64,000 nucleotides of DNA from an uncultured Gammaproteobacteria bacterium (GCA_958295465.1 OY282353.1:1488001-1552000), one strand, 5' to 3'; shown: positions 1 to 8,022, counted from the first letter of the stretch. Notes: a model not told the origin generated them from the letters alone. Translations and numbers: made by a program.

Positions 1-1
1 A

Positions 2-1654
2 TGGAAAGCTGCGATTCGCCAGAGTTGGCGAGACTACGACGGGAGGGAGATCCCGCGATGCGCGCTGGTGGACGGCAGCGAATACCAGCTCGATCACGTG
101 GAGCCGGCCGCATTCGGCGATTTTCGGGAGGACAACATCTTCGTATCACGGTTCAACCAACGGAAGGGTCGCCGTCTGCCTTGGGAGGCGTTCGGCGACG
201 ATCCGGAGTTCCGGCCCGCTCTCGTAGCCTTCTCGAACTTCGGCTTGCGAAAGCGAATCGAAATGACCAGGAAGAATCTGTCGGACCGTGCCCCACGACA
301 CAAACGGGAGCGCCTGGAAAGAACATTGGAACGCGCGGAGCGCGATCTCGAACGTCTCTCCGAGTTCGATGAGCCGCGTCCCGACGTCCTCCAGGCTCTC
401 GAAAGACCGCCGGTCGTTTCGGATACGGACGAGGAGGAGGGAACGGGAACGACCCCGAAGAAGCAACCGTCTCCGTTCCGGCCCGGTAGCCAGGCGGCCC
501 TGTTCCGCCGCCTGCACCCGGACTACAGGCCGCGTGAAGGTGGACCGGCCGCGCGTGACATCGCCAACATCGGCTGGTCCACCAAGCTCGCACGGCGTTA
601 CCTGCGCCACGTCGGCGGCGAGACCGAGCCAATCAAGGCTTGGGCGGTCCATGCGCTACGCTGCATGTTCGGCGTCAACAAGCTCCGCGAGGACCTCCGT
701 AATCATGCCGTCGATGCGTTTCTCGTGGCACATTTCGACAGATTCGTGCTCAAACCCGCCTTTGATCGGCTACGCCATCAGTATGCCTACGAGGTGTTGT
801 ACAAGACGCGCGCCTTGCAGGACGCTTTGAGTGGGATCGGCGGTGGTAGTGGAAGTTCCCTGTATGAGGATCTGGTGAACAATCTCGGCCGGCTGGGGGC
901 TGTCCTTCCAAACATCGCCACGGCGCATCGCGCTGACAACCAATGGAATCCGGACGACAGCGTCGGTGGCGGCCTCGGTGCTTTTGGGAAAGAGAATATC
1001 TACTCGTTCCGGCCGACACGGGCGGAGAGGGTGGAGTTGACACGTCTTCTCCAAAAGGCGGGAATCGTTCCGGACGATGAAGCCATCTTGACCGGAAAAG
1101 AGATTTTGGATCGATTTGATACGATGTCCAGAGACACCAGGGAAGGCCAACGTCTTGTAGAGAAGTTGGCCGGGAAAATCGAACTTCGCTACCGGAAGCG
1201 TAGCGGTGATCAACCCAAACGGACCCCACTGAAACGCAGAACGGCTCTGCCCCTGTCAAATCAAAAAGGCGCGTTCATCAACGCTGAAGGCAAGTTCGCC
1301 ATCGTCGGAGCATCCCGCGCCAAGGAACGGAAGGTCCTATCGATCGCCGGCTTCTCCCGGATGAGCGCCGAAGCTCGCGCAAACGTCTTCGCAACGGGGC
1401 AACCGATCTATCGTCGGGGAGATACGGTTATCAAGGATGGCGGAGCATTCGTGGTGACCGGCCTGAAACACGACAAGAGATTGATTGTTTATCCGATCAA
1501 CGAATCTGAAAGAGAAAAAAATCGGAGGAAGTTGATCACGGTTTCACCGGATATAATGAGATTCGCAAGCGATGTCCTCGGCCGACGACTTCATCAGCTC
1601 GGAAAGGATCCTCGAGGTCTCCAGTCGGTGCCATATCCGCTTCGAAGCGAATAG
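2..1654 (+). CDS. cas9: Cas9, type II-C CRISPR effector nuclease (C-terminal half, 5' end outside window)
   Basis: RNA-guided DNA endonuclease that would use the array at 8019-8457. The frame is open from base 2, so the start lies upstream of the window. An HNH domain opens the fragment, with the catalytic His in LDHVEP and a downstream Asn in SRFNQRKG. A helical linker with DIANIGWSTKLARRYL follows, then the RuvC-III motif NHAVDA near residue 240 of the fragment. The last ~150 residues are basic and beta-rich, as expected of a PAM-interacting domain. All visible catalytic residues are intact and the stop looks natural. The N-terminal RuvC-I and arginine-rich helix cannot be seen. The gene precedes the split cas1 in normal II-C order. 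Confidence 0.93.
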   Translation, partial: WKAAIRQSWRDYDGREIPRCALVDGSEYQLDHVEPAAFGDFREDNIFVSRFNQRKGRRLPWEAFGDDPEFRPALVAFSNFGLRKRIEMTRKNLSDRAPRHKRERLERTLERAERDLERLSEFDEPRPDVLQALERPPVVSDTDEEEGTGTTPKKQPSPFRPGSQAALFRRLHPDYRPREGGPAARDIANIGWSTKLARRYLRHVGGETEPIKAWAVHALRCMFGVNKLREDLRNHAVDAFLVAHFDRFVLKPAFDRLRHQYAYEVLYKTRALQDALSGIGGGSGSSLYEDLVNNLGRLGAVLPNIATAHRADNQWNPDDSVGGGLGAFGKENIYSFRPTRAERVELTRLLQKAGIVPDDEAILTGKEILDRFDTMSRDTREGQRLVEKLAGKIELRYRKRSGDQPKRTPLKRRTALPLSNQKGAFINAEGKFAIVGASRAKERKVLSIAGFSRMSAEARANVFATGQPIYRRGDTVIKDGGAFVVTGLKHDKRLIVYPINESEREKNRRKLITVSPDIMRFASDVLGRRLHQLGKDPRGLQSVPYPLRSE

Positions 1655-1715
1655 CTTCGTCGTCGAGAGACGCGACGAGGACCACCGAATCGTCCTTCCA
1701 TCCGGCGATGTGCTG
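1572..1715 (+). pseudogene. cas1: cas1 5' fragment (first ~48 codons)
   Basis: The reading frame starting inside the cas9 3' end matches the Cas1 N-terminal beta domain of type II systems: RILEVSS, then FVVERRDEDHRIVLPSGDV, resembling the usual pattern of I-S-x-x-ARL followed by LVIE-R-DG-x-x-LP-L-x-D-I. The match stops exactly where the 530-bp transposase repeat begins at 1716. The rest of the Cas1 N-terminal half is absent; the catalytic C-terminal half reappears at about 5541. The start at 1572 overlaps cas9 by about 83 bp and is uncertain. I read this as Cas1, the spacer-integration enzyme, broken by insertion and rearrangement. Confidence 0.72.
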
Positions 1716-2245
1716 AGGGAGGGTGTGACTCCAACGAGAAGTGAGCCTGTAGCGCGGGGTCTGGGAGCATCGGAGGATGATCGTGACGCTACAGACCGAA
1801 CGGGTCCGGACGCTGGACCAGGTGCGAGCCTTCGTCGAGGGCAGCGAGGCGGTGGACTTCGCGGGGGCCGAGCGGGAATCGGTGTACGAGTTCGTGCGCC
1901 GGGCGCTGGTGCGGTTGGGCTACGAGCGGCTCGGCAAGTCGGACAAGGGGCTGGTCAGGCGCTCCCTGGCGAAGGTGACGGGGTTGTCGAGGGCGCAACT
2001 GACCCGGCTGATTGGCCAGCACCGGGAGACCGGGCGCATTGAGGACCGGCGCGGTGGCGCTTCGGCGTGCCCCTTCGAGCGGCGCTACACGCGGGCCGAC
2101 ATCGGGCAACTGGCGGCGGTGGACGCGGCGCTGGGCCAGATGTCGGGGCCGGCGACGCGGGCGCTGATGCGGCGCCAGTATGCGGTGTTCGGCGATGAGC
2201 GATTCGAGCGTTTGGCGGGGCTGTCGAACGGTCACTTGTACAACC
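1716..2245 (+). repeat. 530-bp direct repeat, copy 1 (transposase 5' end)
   Basis: Bases 1716-2245 recur at 4649-5178 in the same orientation, offset 2933 bp. Translations in several frames on both strands are identical across the copies, so the match is essentially perfect. The repeat starts at GGGAGGGTGTGACTCC and covers the first ~156 codons of a transposase. Left of it lies the cas1 N-terminal fragment. A repeat this long and this identical is either a recent duplication or recombination, or a place where an assembler could have joined reads wrongly. Confidence 0.9.
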
Positions 2246-2760
2246 TGAGCCGGTCGGTGACGTATCGGCGCCGGCGCACGGTGGTGGCCAAGACCCAGGC
2301 GACACACAGCACCATCGGGCACCGGCGCAAGCCCCAGCCTGACGGCCAACCCGGCTATGTGCGCGTCGATACCGTGCACCAGGGCGACCAGGACGGGGCC
2401 AAGGGCGTCTACCACATCAACGCGGTCGATGAGGTGACCCAGTTCCAGTTCGTGGGGACCGTGGAGGCCATCTCCGAGCGCTTCCTGCTGCCGGTGCTCG
2501 AAGGGCTCATCGAGGCGTTTCCCTTCGTGATTCAGGGCATTCACGCCGACAACGGCTCCGAGTACATCAACCACCGCGTCGCCGCCCTGCTCAACAAGCT
2601 GCGCATCGGGGAGTTCACCAAATCACGCCCCCGCCACTGCAACGACAACGCCCCCCGGTCAAGCCGGGGGCAGGCTCTCGCCGAGAGCAAGAACGCCGGC
2701 GTGGTGCGCAAATCCATCGGCCACGGCCACATCCCGCGCCGCTTCGCCCCCCTGGTCAAC
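1777..2760 (+). pseudogene. DDE integrase-type transposase, copy 1, 3'-truncated and fused to livF
   Basis: IS-encoded transposase with an N-terminal helix-turn-helix-like region (RAQLTRLIGQHRETGRI), then an integrase core: first Asp in VRVDTVHQGD, second in HADNGSEY, and the end of the catalytic region in NDNA...LAESKN. Homology ends near FAPLVNE at about 2760, before the usual C-terminal stretch. The frame then continues without a stop into a LivF C-terminus, giving a 478-codon chimera (1777-3213). Inside the conserved NDNALAESKN motif there is a 24-bp in-frame palindromic insertion (2653-2676). Truncation plus motif disruption make activity unlikely. The second, shorter copy is at 4710-5183. 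Confidence 0.82.
2652..2676 (+). repeat. Small palindromic insertion inside the transposase ORF
   Basis: Seven-base arms CCCCCGG and CCGGGGG (2652-2658 and 2664-2670) around a TCAAG loop. The element adds eight codons (PRSSRGQA) between NDNA and LAESKN, residues that are contiguous in this transposase family. It keeps the frame, like other short intergenic palindromes that have landed in genes in this window (see 53440-53755). Confidence 0.55.
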
Positions 2761-2810
2761 GAGTGTAGTCTCCGGGATTCCCGGGGCGGTTCACTTCCGT
2801 ATGGGATTAG

Positions 2811-3213
2811 ACTCTTCCTGCGCACCGGCAAGCAGGAGGTCCGGCAAAGCGAGGAGCACGTGCTCACCATGTTCCCGGTGTTGCGCGAGCGCATCCGCCA
2901 GATCGCCGGCACGCTTTCGGGCGGCGAGCAGCAGATGCTGGCGATGGCCCGCAGCCTGATGTCGAAGCCGCGGGTGCTGTTGCTCGACGAGCCCAGTATG
3001 GGGCTCGCGCCGATGCTGGTCGAAACCATCTTCGAGGCGGTGCTGGCGATCCGCAACGAAGGGGTACCGGTGCTGCTGGTCGAGCAGAACGCCTTCATGG
3101 CCCTGCAGATCGCCGATCGGGGCTACGTCGTGGAGACCGGGGAGATCGTGCTCGAAGGCGCCGGCCGGGAGCTGCTGGAGAGCGACGAGGTCAGGCGCGC
3201 CTACCTCGGCTGA
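2811..3213 (+). pseudogene. livF: livF 3' fragment: branched-chain amino acid ABC transporter ATPase
   Basis: The last ~134 residues of a LivF-type ATPase. The ABC signature GTLSGGEQQMLAMARSLM is followed by Walker B in PRVLLLDEPSMGLAP, a switch-region His replaced as usual in LivF by LLVEQN, and the conserved end of the family (RGYVVETGEIVLEGAG, ending AYLG). The Walker A half is missing. It is joined in frame to the truncated transposase through about 50 bp of unrelated sequence (2761-2810). No other liv gene is nearby, so this is a displaced 3' end brought in by rearrangement, or an assembly junction. It cannot be a functional transporter subunit. Confidence 0.85.
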
Positions 3214-3346
3214 GTCGTCCTGGGGCGCAGCGTGCTCCGCGAAGAGATGGAGCCTCGATCATTCGAGGGTGCGATCCGGCCGCTGTCGATCGCGAGCCAC
3301 CTGGAATGACGGCCAAGGCCGGAGCCGTATCTTGACGTGATACGCC

Positions 3347-4030
3347 ATGACGGATGCCACGATGACCCGCGTCTGGGATCTGCCGATACGCCTGTGGCAC
3401 TGGGCGTTCGCCGCCTGCGTGACGTTTTCGCTCTATACGGGGCTCGCGGGCGACATCTCGCTGATGGACTGGCATCAACGGTCCGGCTTCGCAATTCTGG
3501 CGCTCCTGCTCTTCCGGCTCGGATGGGGGCTCTGGGGAGGGCGGTACGTGCGGTTCGCGCAATACGTCACGACGCCGCACCGGGTCTTCGCCTTCTTCAC
3601 CGAGGGCCTGCGGCGGCTCCGGCAGCGCGGTGAGCCCGCCAAGCCGGGGGGCGGGGGCGATCCGCATACGGCGCCCGGCGTCGCGCTGGTCGTGCTGCTC
3701 TTCCTCGTCGTCGGGGTTCAGGCGCTGACGGGGCTCTTCGCGACCGACGACATCTTCAACGAGGGGCCGCTCGTCCGCTACGTCGAGGACGGCGTGTCGA
3801 AGGGCATGACTTGGGCGCACCACCGGGTGTTCCGGGGGGTCATCGCGCTCATCGCCACGCACCTCGCCGCCCATGCGGTCTATGCGGCGATGCGCGATCC
3901 GACCCCGCTCTCCATGATCACCGGGCGCAAGGCGTTCGATGGGCCTGCCACGGAGCAGTACCTCGCGCGCGGCCTGGCCACCATCGCCGCCGCGGCCGGT
4001 CTCGTCTACGTGGCCTTGCGGCTCCTGTAG
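3347..4030 (+). CDS. Cytochrome b/b6-domain (b561-like) inner-membrane protein
   Basis: Probable di-heme cytochrome b that passes electrons across the inner membrane to a periplasmic partner. It opens with TRVWDLPIRLWHWAFA, the typical first heme-helix of the family, followed by further hydrophobic helices and histidines in DWHQRSGF, AHHRVFRG and THLAAHAVYAAM that suit heme ligation. At 227 residues its length is usual. A cytochrome c' gene lies convergently 70 bp away, a common partnership for this family, although the two are usually co-oriented. The gene itself looks intact although it sits inside the material that splits cas1. Confidence 0.82.
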   Translation: MTDATMTRVWDLPIRLWHWAFAACVTFSLYTGLAGDISLMDWHQRSGFAILALLLFRLGWGLWGGRYVRFAQYVTTPHRVFAFFTEGLRRLRQRGEPAKPGGGGDPHTAPGVALVVLLFLVVGVQALTGLFATDDIFNEGPLVRYVEDGVSKGMTWAHHRVFRGVIALIATHLAAHAVYAAMRDPTPLSMITGRKAFDGPATEQYLARGLATIAAAAGLVYVALRLL

Positions 4031-4099
4031 GAGGGCTCACGCTCGCACATGGTCCCGCGCCGCAAGCTCCGGCAGGACGTCGCACCGCTCGCCAGCGGC

Positions 4100-4552
4100 T
4101 CATTCGGCGCGGTAGTCGTCGTGGCAACCCTTGCACGCCTGGCCCACCCGCTTGACCGCGGGTCCCAGAGCTCCGCCCACGCCCACCACGTCGTTCAGGT
4201 TGGCCGCCGCTTCACGGAACGCGCTCACCCGTTTCGCGAAGTCCTCGGGGTTCTCCCAGATGGCCGGCAACGCCTCCGTGTTCGGGCCGCCCGATCCGGG
4301 CGGAAACAGCGTCGGAGTGATTTCCGCGAGCGCGGCGAGGGCGCCCGCATGGATGGGCAGGTGGTCCGTATGCGGCACGTGCCGGCGCAGGATGTCCGCG
4401 ATCGCCTGCATGTGGCCGCCGATCGCGTGCATGGTGTGATGGCGGTACTTGGCGGCGCCCTCGTGGTTCGCTGCTTCATCGGCGGTGAGGGGCGGCGAGG
4501 CCAGGAACGTCAGCAGTGCAATGCAGGCAAGGGAGGAGTTCGGCATTCTCAT
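4100..4552 (-). CDS. Cytochrome c' family periplasmic protein
   Basis: About 150 residues. A signal peptide (MRMPNSSLACIALLTFLA, cleavage probably after PLTA) precedes a four-helix cytochrome c' domain that ends in the C-terminal heme motif CKGCHDDYR, the family hallmark. Upstream in-frame ATGs exist at 4564 and 4615; 4552 is chosen because the signal peptide starts there. The role is probably electron carriage, or NO/CO binding, in the periplasm with the adjacent cytochrome b. It converges with that gene and is followed on its 5' side by a degenerate copy of the transposon end (about 4627-4648). Confidence 0.83.
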   Translation of the reverse strand: MRMPNSSLACIALLTFLASPPLTADEAANHEGAAKYRHHTMHAIGGHMQAIADILRRHVPHTDHLPIHAGALAALAEITPTLFPPGSGGPNTEALPAIWENPEDFAKRVSAFREAAANLNDVVGVGGALGPAVKRVGQACKGCHDDYRAE

Positions 4553-4648
4553 GGGTCTCTCCATCCGGGTGAAGGATGACGTGGCTACCTTCTCCGAGGC
4601 GCCGCCTCGCGTCAAGTAAGAGTCTTGTCCAACGAGAGATGAGCCTGA

Positions 4649-5178
4649 AGGGAGGGTGTGACTCCAACGAGAAGTGAGCCTGTAGCGCGGGGTCTGGGAG
4701 CATCGGAGGATGATCGTGACGCTACAGACCGAACGGGTCCGGACGCTGGACCAGGTGCGAGCCTTCGTCGAGGGCAGCGAGGCGGTGGACTTCGCGGGGG
4801 CCGAGCGGGAATCGGTGTACGAGTTCGTGCGCCGGGCGCTGGTGCGGTTGGGCTACGAGCGGCTCGGCAAGTCGGACAAGGGGCTGGTCAGGCGCTCCCT
4901 GGCGAAGGTGACGGGGTTGTCGAGGGCGCAACTGACCCGGCTGATTGGCCAGCACCGGGAGACCGGGCGCATTGAGGACCGGCGCGGTGGCGCTTCGGCG
5001 TGCCCCTTCGAGCGGCGCTACACGCGGGCCGACATCGGGCAACTGGCGGCGGTGGACGCGGCGCTGGGCCAGATGTCGGGGCCGGCGACGCGGGCGCTGA
5101 TGCGGCGCCAGTATGCGGTGTTCGGCGATGAGCGATTCGAGCGTTTGGCGGGGCTGTCGAACGGTCACTTGTACAACC
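4649..5178 (+). repeat. 530-bp direct repeat, copy 2 (transposase 5' end)
   Basis: Same sequence as 1716-2245. Immediately to its left (about 4627-4648) is a diverged copy of the element's own outer end (TCCAACGAGA-GATGAGCCTG against TCCAACGAGAAGTGAGCCTG), which suggests that more than one insertion happened here. To the right the match stops at GTACAACC and an AT-richer stretch begins. Confidence 0.9.
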
Positions 5179-5183
5179 AATGA
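4710..5183 (+). pseudogene. Transposase copy 2, truncated after ~156 codons
   Basis: Identical to the first ~156 codons of the copy at 1777, through the residues HLYN. A stop then occurs two codons into unrelated sequence. The catalytic integrase core is completely missing, so this copy encodes only the DNA-binding part. It marks the right side of the block carrying livF, cytochrome b and cytochrome c' inside cas1. Confidence 0.85.
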
Positions 5184-5398
5184 ATCCCGAAACTTGAGTA
5201 TCCACAATGCCATTTCTATCTTCTCCTACTTTATGATTTTCCCTTAAGAATCCTTAAGGACGGTTAGCGAGCATGGTGCCGATCTCGATGCGGCCGGATG
5301 CAGTGACAGATTGATCCCGGTTGGTGCCCCGGTCGGCGAAAGTAAAAAGGGGGTAGGGCGCCGTAACCGTCCGTTAGCATGGGGCACCATCCCGCGAC
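5179..5398. other. AT-richer junction sequence, no gene seen
   Basis: Between the truncated transposase and the coiled-coil fragment. It is noticeably more AT-rich than its surroundings (for example CTTCTCCTACTTTATG) and contains two imperfect direct repeats, GACGGTTAGCGAGCATGGTG near 5260 and GTCCGTTAGCATGGGGCACC near 5370. I see no ORF or RNA gene. Confidence 0.5.
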
Positions 5399-5557
5399 CT
5401 ATGCGGATGGTGGCGTGGCGGTGTCGTGGCGGGTGAACCCGTCGAACAAGCCTTCGAGCTGGCCCATGCGTTCGCGCAAGTCGGCGACGTCGCGGCGCAT
5501 CGCATGTTGCCTGGGGAGGATAACCGCGGCGAGGGCGATGGCGGCGGCGATCTATTG
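5399..5557 (-). pseudogene. 3' fragment of a small membrane-anchored coiled-coil protein gene
   Basis: On the minus strand the frame reads AAIALAAVILPRQHAM, then RRDVADLRERMGQLEGLFDG, then FTRHDTATPPSA and a stop. That is the end of an N-terminal membrane helix followed by a short coiled coil. It matches a small-protein type of which a complete relative lies at 32458-32787. The first codons are missing because the sequence runs straight into the cas1 3' fragment, so this is the last foreign piece before cas1 resumes. Confidence 0.55.
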
Positions 5558-5963
5558 GCGTGGTCTGTTCAAAGATTTCCAGCACTCGAACCAGTACGAT
5601 CCCAGAAACGGATTTCTGAACTGGGGCTATGCTGTATTGCTCGCCACCGTGGGCCGCGGCCTCATTGCCCTCGGCTGCGACCCGTCACTGGGATTCGGAC
5701 ATTCATCCCGAACCAACGCTTGGGCGCTCGCATCCGATCTGATGGAACCCTTCCGCCCTACCATAGACGCGGCGGTGGCATTCGGAGTACGTGACTCGGA
5801 GGACGTGGACGCAATATCCGTGAAGTCGGCGATACTGAAGCCATTCTCCAACGATGGACCGGTGAAGCGGGCGGTCCTGGACGTAGTGCGTGGCTATCGG
5901 GATTTCCTTGGAGACGGTCGTGAGACACGGGTCCAGTATCCGGATCGCCCGCTCCTCTCCTGA
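5541..5963 (+). pseudogene. cas1: cas1 3' fragment (catalytic half)
   Basis: C-terminal half of type II Cas1, the metal-dependent integrase that inserts spacers. It runs from AAAIYWRGLFKDF through NGFLNWGYAVLLATVGRGL, then DPSLGFGHSSRTNAWALASD with the conserved HxxxRxNxxxLA-D pattern, then LMEPFRP. The family carries catalytic Glu, His and Asp in this half; the His (GFGHSS) and Asp (ASDLMEPF) are visible. No N-terminal domain or start is attached. The break lies at about 5541-5550, where the antisense coiled-coil fragment ends. The cas2 start follows 22 bp after this stop, so a transcript from outside could still reach cas2. Confidence 0.87.
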
Positions 5964-5985
5964 AGTTTCGGGAAGACCGCGTTTC

Positions 5986-6291
5986 GTGTGGTTGTTCGTC
6001 TTCTATGATCTTCCCGTGGCCAAGCGAGAGGATCGCAAGACATACGCGCGCTTTCACAAAGATATCCGAAAACGCGGCTATGAGATGATGCAATTCTCCG
6101 TCTATCGGAAATTCGTAGGCACGCCCGATCGCAGCGAACGAGAGCTCGCCAAGCTTGTCGATCTGTGCCCGAAAAAGGGACGAATATCCGTGCTGGCAGT
6201 CACCGAGAAACAGATGGGGCGAATGACGACTATCTGGGACGGAGGCAGGCGAAAAGAAAACCCCCGTCCCGTACAACTGGTTCTTATCTGA
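5986..6291 (+). CDS. cas2: Cas2, CRISPR adaptation protein
   Basis: 101-residue Cas2, the structural partner of Cas1 in spacer acquisition. The ferredoxin-like fold begins WLFVFYDLPVAKREDRK, with the conserved Asp in FYDLP, and continues GYEMMQFSVYRKFVG and GRISVLAVTEKQMGRM, all typical of type II Cas2. The GTG start at 5986 is chosen because GGGAAGA lies about 10 bp upstream and the family begins just before this strand. The gene is complete, but with cas1 split the adaptation complex could not form from this locus alone. Confidence 0.92.
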   Translation: MWLFVFYDLPVAKREDRKTYARFHKDIRKRGYEMMQFSVYRKFVGTPDRSERELAKLVDLCPKKGRISVLAVTEKQMGRMTTIWDGGRRKENPRPVQLVLI

Positions 6292-6346
6292 TCGGATTTT
6301 CGGATATATTTTATGGATCACAAACTTTCTGATTCTCTATTTGTCG

Positions 6347-6352
6347 TATAAT
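6347..6352 (+). promoter_or_regulatory. -10 box upstream of the DUF222/HNH gene
   Basis: A perfect TATAAT in an AT-rich 70-bp gap between cas2 and the next gene. No good -35 is visible at 17 bp (the best is CTTTCT at 6325). The box is 36 bp before the ATG at 6389 and would give that gene its own transcription, separate from cas. Confidence 0.5.
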
Positions 6353-6388
6353 ATCGAGCATCTGTTGCCGGTTACGGATTCTGCTTCC

Positions 6389-7927
6389 ATGACAACGACG
6401 CTCTCCGCCGATTCGGACAACCCCGCAAGCATGGATGACGATGCGCTTGCCGCCACCGTCTCTACCCTCGCCGCCCACATCCACGCCGCCACCTACCGCC
6501 TTCTCACCCTCATCGCCGAGCTCGACCGCCGCGAGGTCTGGGCCGCCCAGGGCGCCCTCTCCTGCGCCCACTGGCTCGGATGGGCCTGCGGTATCGACAC
6601 CCATACCGCCCGCGAGAAGGTCCGCGTCGCCCGGGCGCTCGGTGAATTGCCCCTGCTCTCCGAAGCCCTCGCCAAGGGTGAACTCGGCTACTCCAAGGTT
6701 CGTGCCCTCACCCGTATCGCCACCCCGGACAACGAAGCCGATCTCCTCAACGTTGGATTGCACGGCACCGCCCAACACGTCGAGACATTCGCCCGCCTCT
6801 ACCGCCGCGCGCGACGTGCGGAGGAGACCAAACGCGCCGATGCGCAGCACGAGAATCGCGGCCTCACCTTCTGGCACGAGGATGACGGCACCCTCGTCCT
6901 GCACGGGCGGTTCCCGCCCGAGGTGGGCGCGCGCATCCTCAGCGCCCTTGATGCGGCGATGGATGCCCACACGGCAGAGCAGCCCGCCGCGGGTTGGGAC
7001 AACGCGCATGGCGAGGGCTCCTCATGTGACGCCCCACGTGGGACGTCTGCGCGGGAGCCGGCTCATGCTGGTGAATCGATGGATGTTCAGCCGGCAGGGC
7101 AATCCGTCGCCTGCCGGAGCAACGGGGACGATACGCACCGCGGAAGTGCTGCACAGGACGTCCCACATGGGACGCGCCCGCGCGGCCCCTCCCGCACCGT
7201 GCGCCGCGCCGATGCGCTGGCGTGGATGGCCGAGCGGGTGTTCGAGTCGGGCGACTCCCCGGCCCTTGCGCTGGCTCGCCATGAAATCGTGGTCCACGTC
7301 GATGCCGAGGTGCTCGCCGGCGGCGGAGCGGGACGCTGTGACATCGAGCACCACACCGCCATCGCAGCACAGACCGCGCGGCGCCTGTGCTGCGACGCCG
7401 GCATCGTCCCCACCGTCGATGGCCCCGATGGCCGACCCTTGGCCGTGGGCCGGCGCACCCGCGCCATCCCGCCGGCGATGCGCCGCGCGTTACTCAACCG
7501 CGACGGTGGTTGCCGCTTCCCCGGCTGCACCGCCACCCACCGTCTGCACGGTCATCACGTCCGGCACTGGGCGCAGGGCGGACAGACTGCGCTCGACAAT
7601 CTCGTGATGCTCTGCCCGACCCACCACCGGCTGGTGCACGAGGGAGGGTTCGACGTACAGCGCCTCGACGATGGCGCGTTCCGGTTCACCTCCCCGCGCG
7701 GTTGGACGGTTCGGCCACCGCAGCCGTGCGAGGCGTCGTCGCCCGACGTCATCGTTGCGCAGAACAAGGACCTCGGCCTCGCCATCGATTTCGAGACGGC
7801 GACCGCGCACTGGCACGGGGAGCGCATCGACTACGACCATGCGCTGATGGTGACGATGGCCTCGTGGGACTCGGGCGACACTCGTCCCGAGGCGGGACCG
7901 GCGGCAGGAGATTGGAATCCGTCGTAG
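6389..7927 (+). CDS. DUF222-domain HNH endonuclease (13E12-repeat-like)
   Basis: 512 residues from the ATG at 6389; an earlier in-frame TTG at 6341 overlaps the -10 box and is rejected. The N-terminal ~190 residues are helical DUF222 (AELDRREVWAAQGALSCAHW, GELGYSKVRALTRIATP). A low-complexity Gly/Ala/Arg linker with two similar segments (DAPRGTSARE and DVPHGTRPRG) follows. The C-terminal HNH motif reads CRFPGCTATHRLHGHHVRHW, then DNLVMLCPTHHRLVH. Proteins of this kind are often multicopy and mobile; their targets are unknown. Its place between cas2 and the array is not normal for II-C loci and suggests a later insertion. It converges with the array transcript, which ends in the terminator 54 bp past this stop. 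Confidence 0.88.
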   Translation: MTTTLSADSDNPASMDDDALAATVSTLAAHIHAATYRLLTLIAELDRREVWAAQGALSCAHWLGWACGIDTHTAREKVRVARALGELPLLSEALAKGELGYSKVRALTRIATPDNEADLLNVGLHGTAQHVETFARLYRRARRAEETKRADAQHENRGLTFWHEDDGTLVLHGRFPPEVGARILSALDAAMDAHTAEQPAAGWDNAHGEGSSCDAPRGTSAREPAHAGESMDVQPAGQSVACRSNGDDTHRGSAAQDVPHGTRPRGPSRTVRRADALAWMAERVFESGDSPALALARHEIVVHVDAEVLAGGGAGRCDIEHHTAIAAQTARRLCCDAGIVPTVDGPDGRPLAVGRRTRAIPPAMRRALLNRDGGCRFPGCTATHRLHGHHVRHWAQGGQTALDNLVMLCPTHHRLVHEGGFDVQRLDDGAFRFTSPRGWTVRPPQPCEASSPDVIVAQNKDLGLAIDFETATAHWHGERIDYDHALMVTMASWDSGDTRPEAGPAAGDWNPS

Positions 7928-7980
7928 GCTCGTTCGAGCCGAATGGCCTTGTGCCAGTACATCAATCTTCTGCTGGAGGC

Positions 7981-8022
7981 AAAAAAATTCAAGTCGAACA
8001 GAGAGTTCCGTTCGACTTGAAT
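7981..8022 (-). terminator. Rho-independent terminator of the CRISPR array transcript
   Basis: Perfect 13-bp inverted repeat ATTCAAGTCGAAC / GTTCGACTTGAAT (7987-7999 and 8010-8022) with a 10-base loop. On the minus strand the stem is followed by a run of seven T (7981-7987). Its right arm overlaps the first four bases of the leftmost repeat. It therefore ends transcription that comes through the array on the minus strand and fixes the array's orientation. Confidence 0.85.

Noticed and set aside
1716..5178. Composite transposon carrying cytochrome b and c' genes
   Set aside because: Both transposase copies are truncated and in direct orientation, no terminal inverted repeats or target duplication could be shown, and the insert includes a partial livF. 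A rearrangement or assembly joint fits better.
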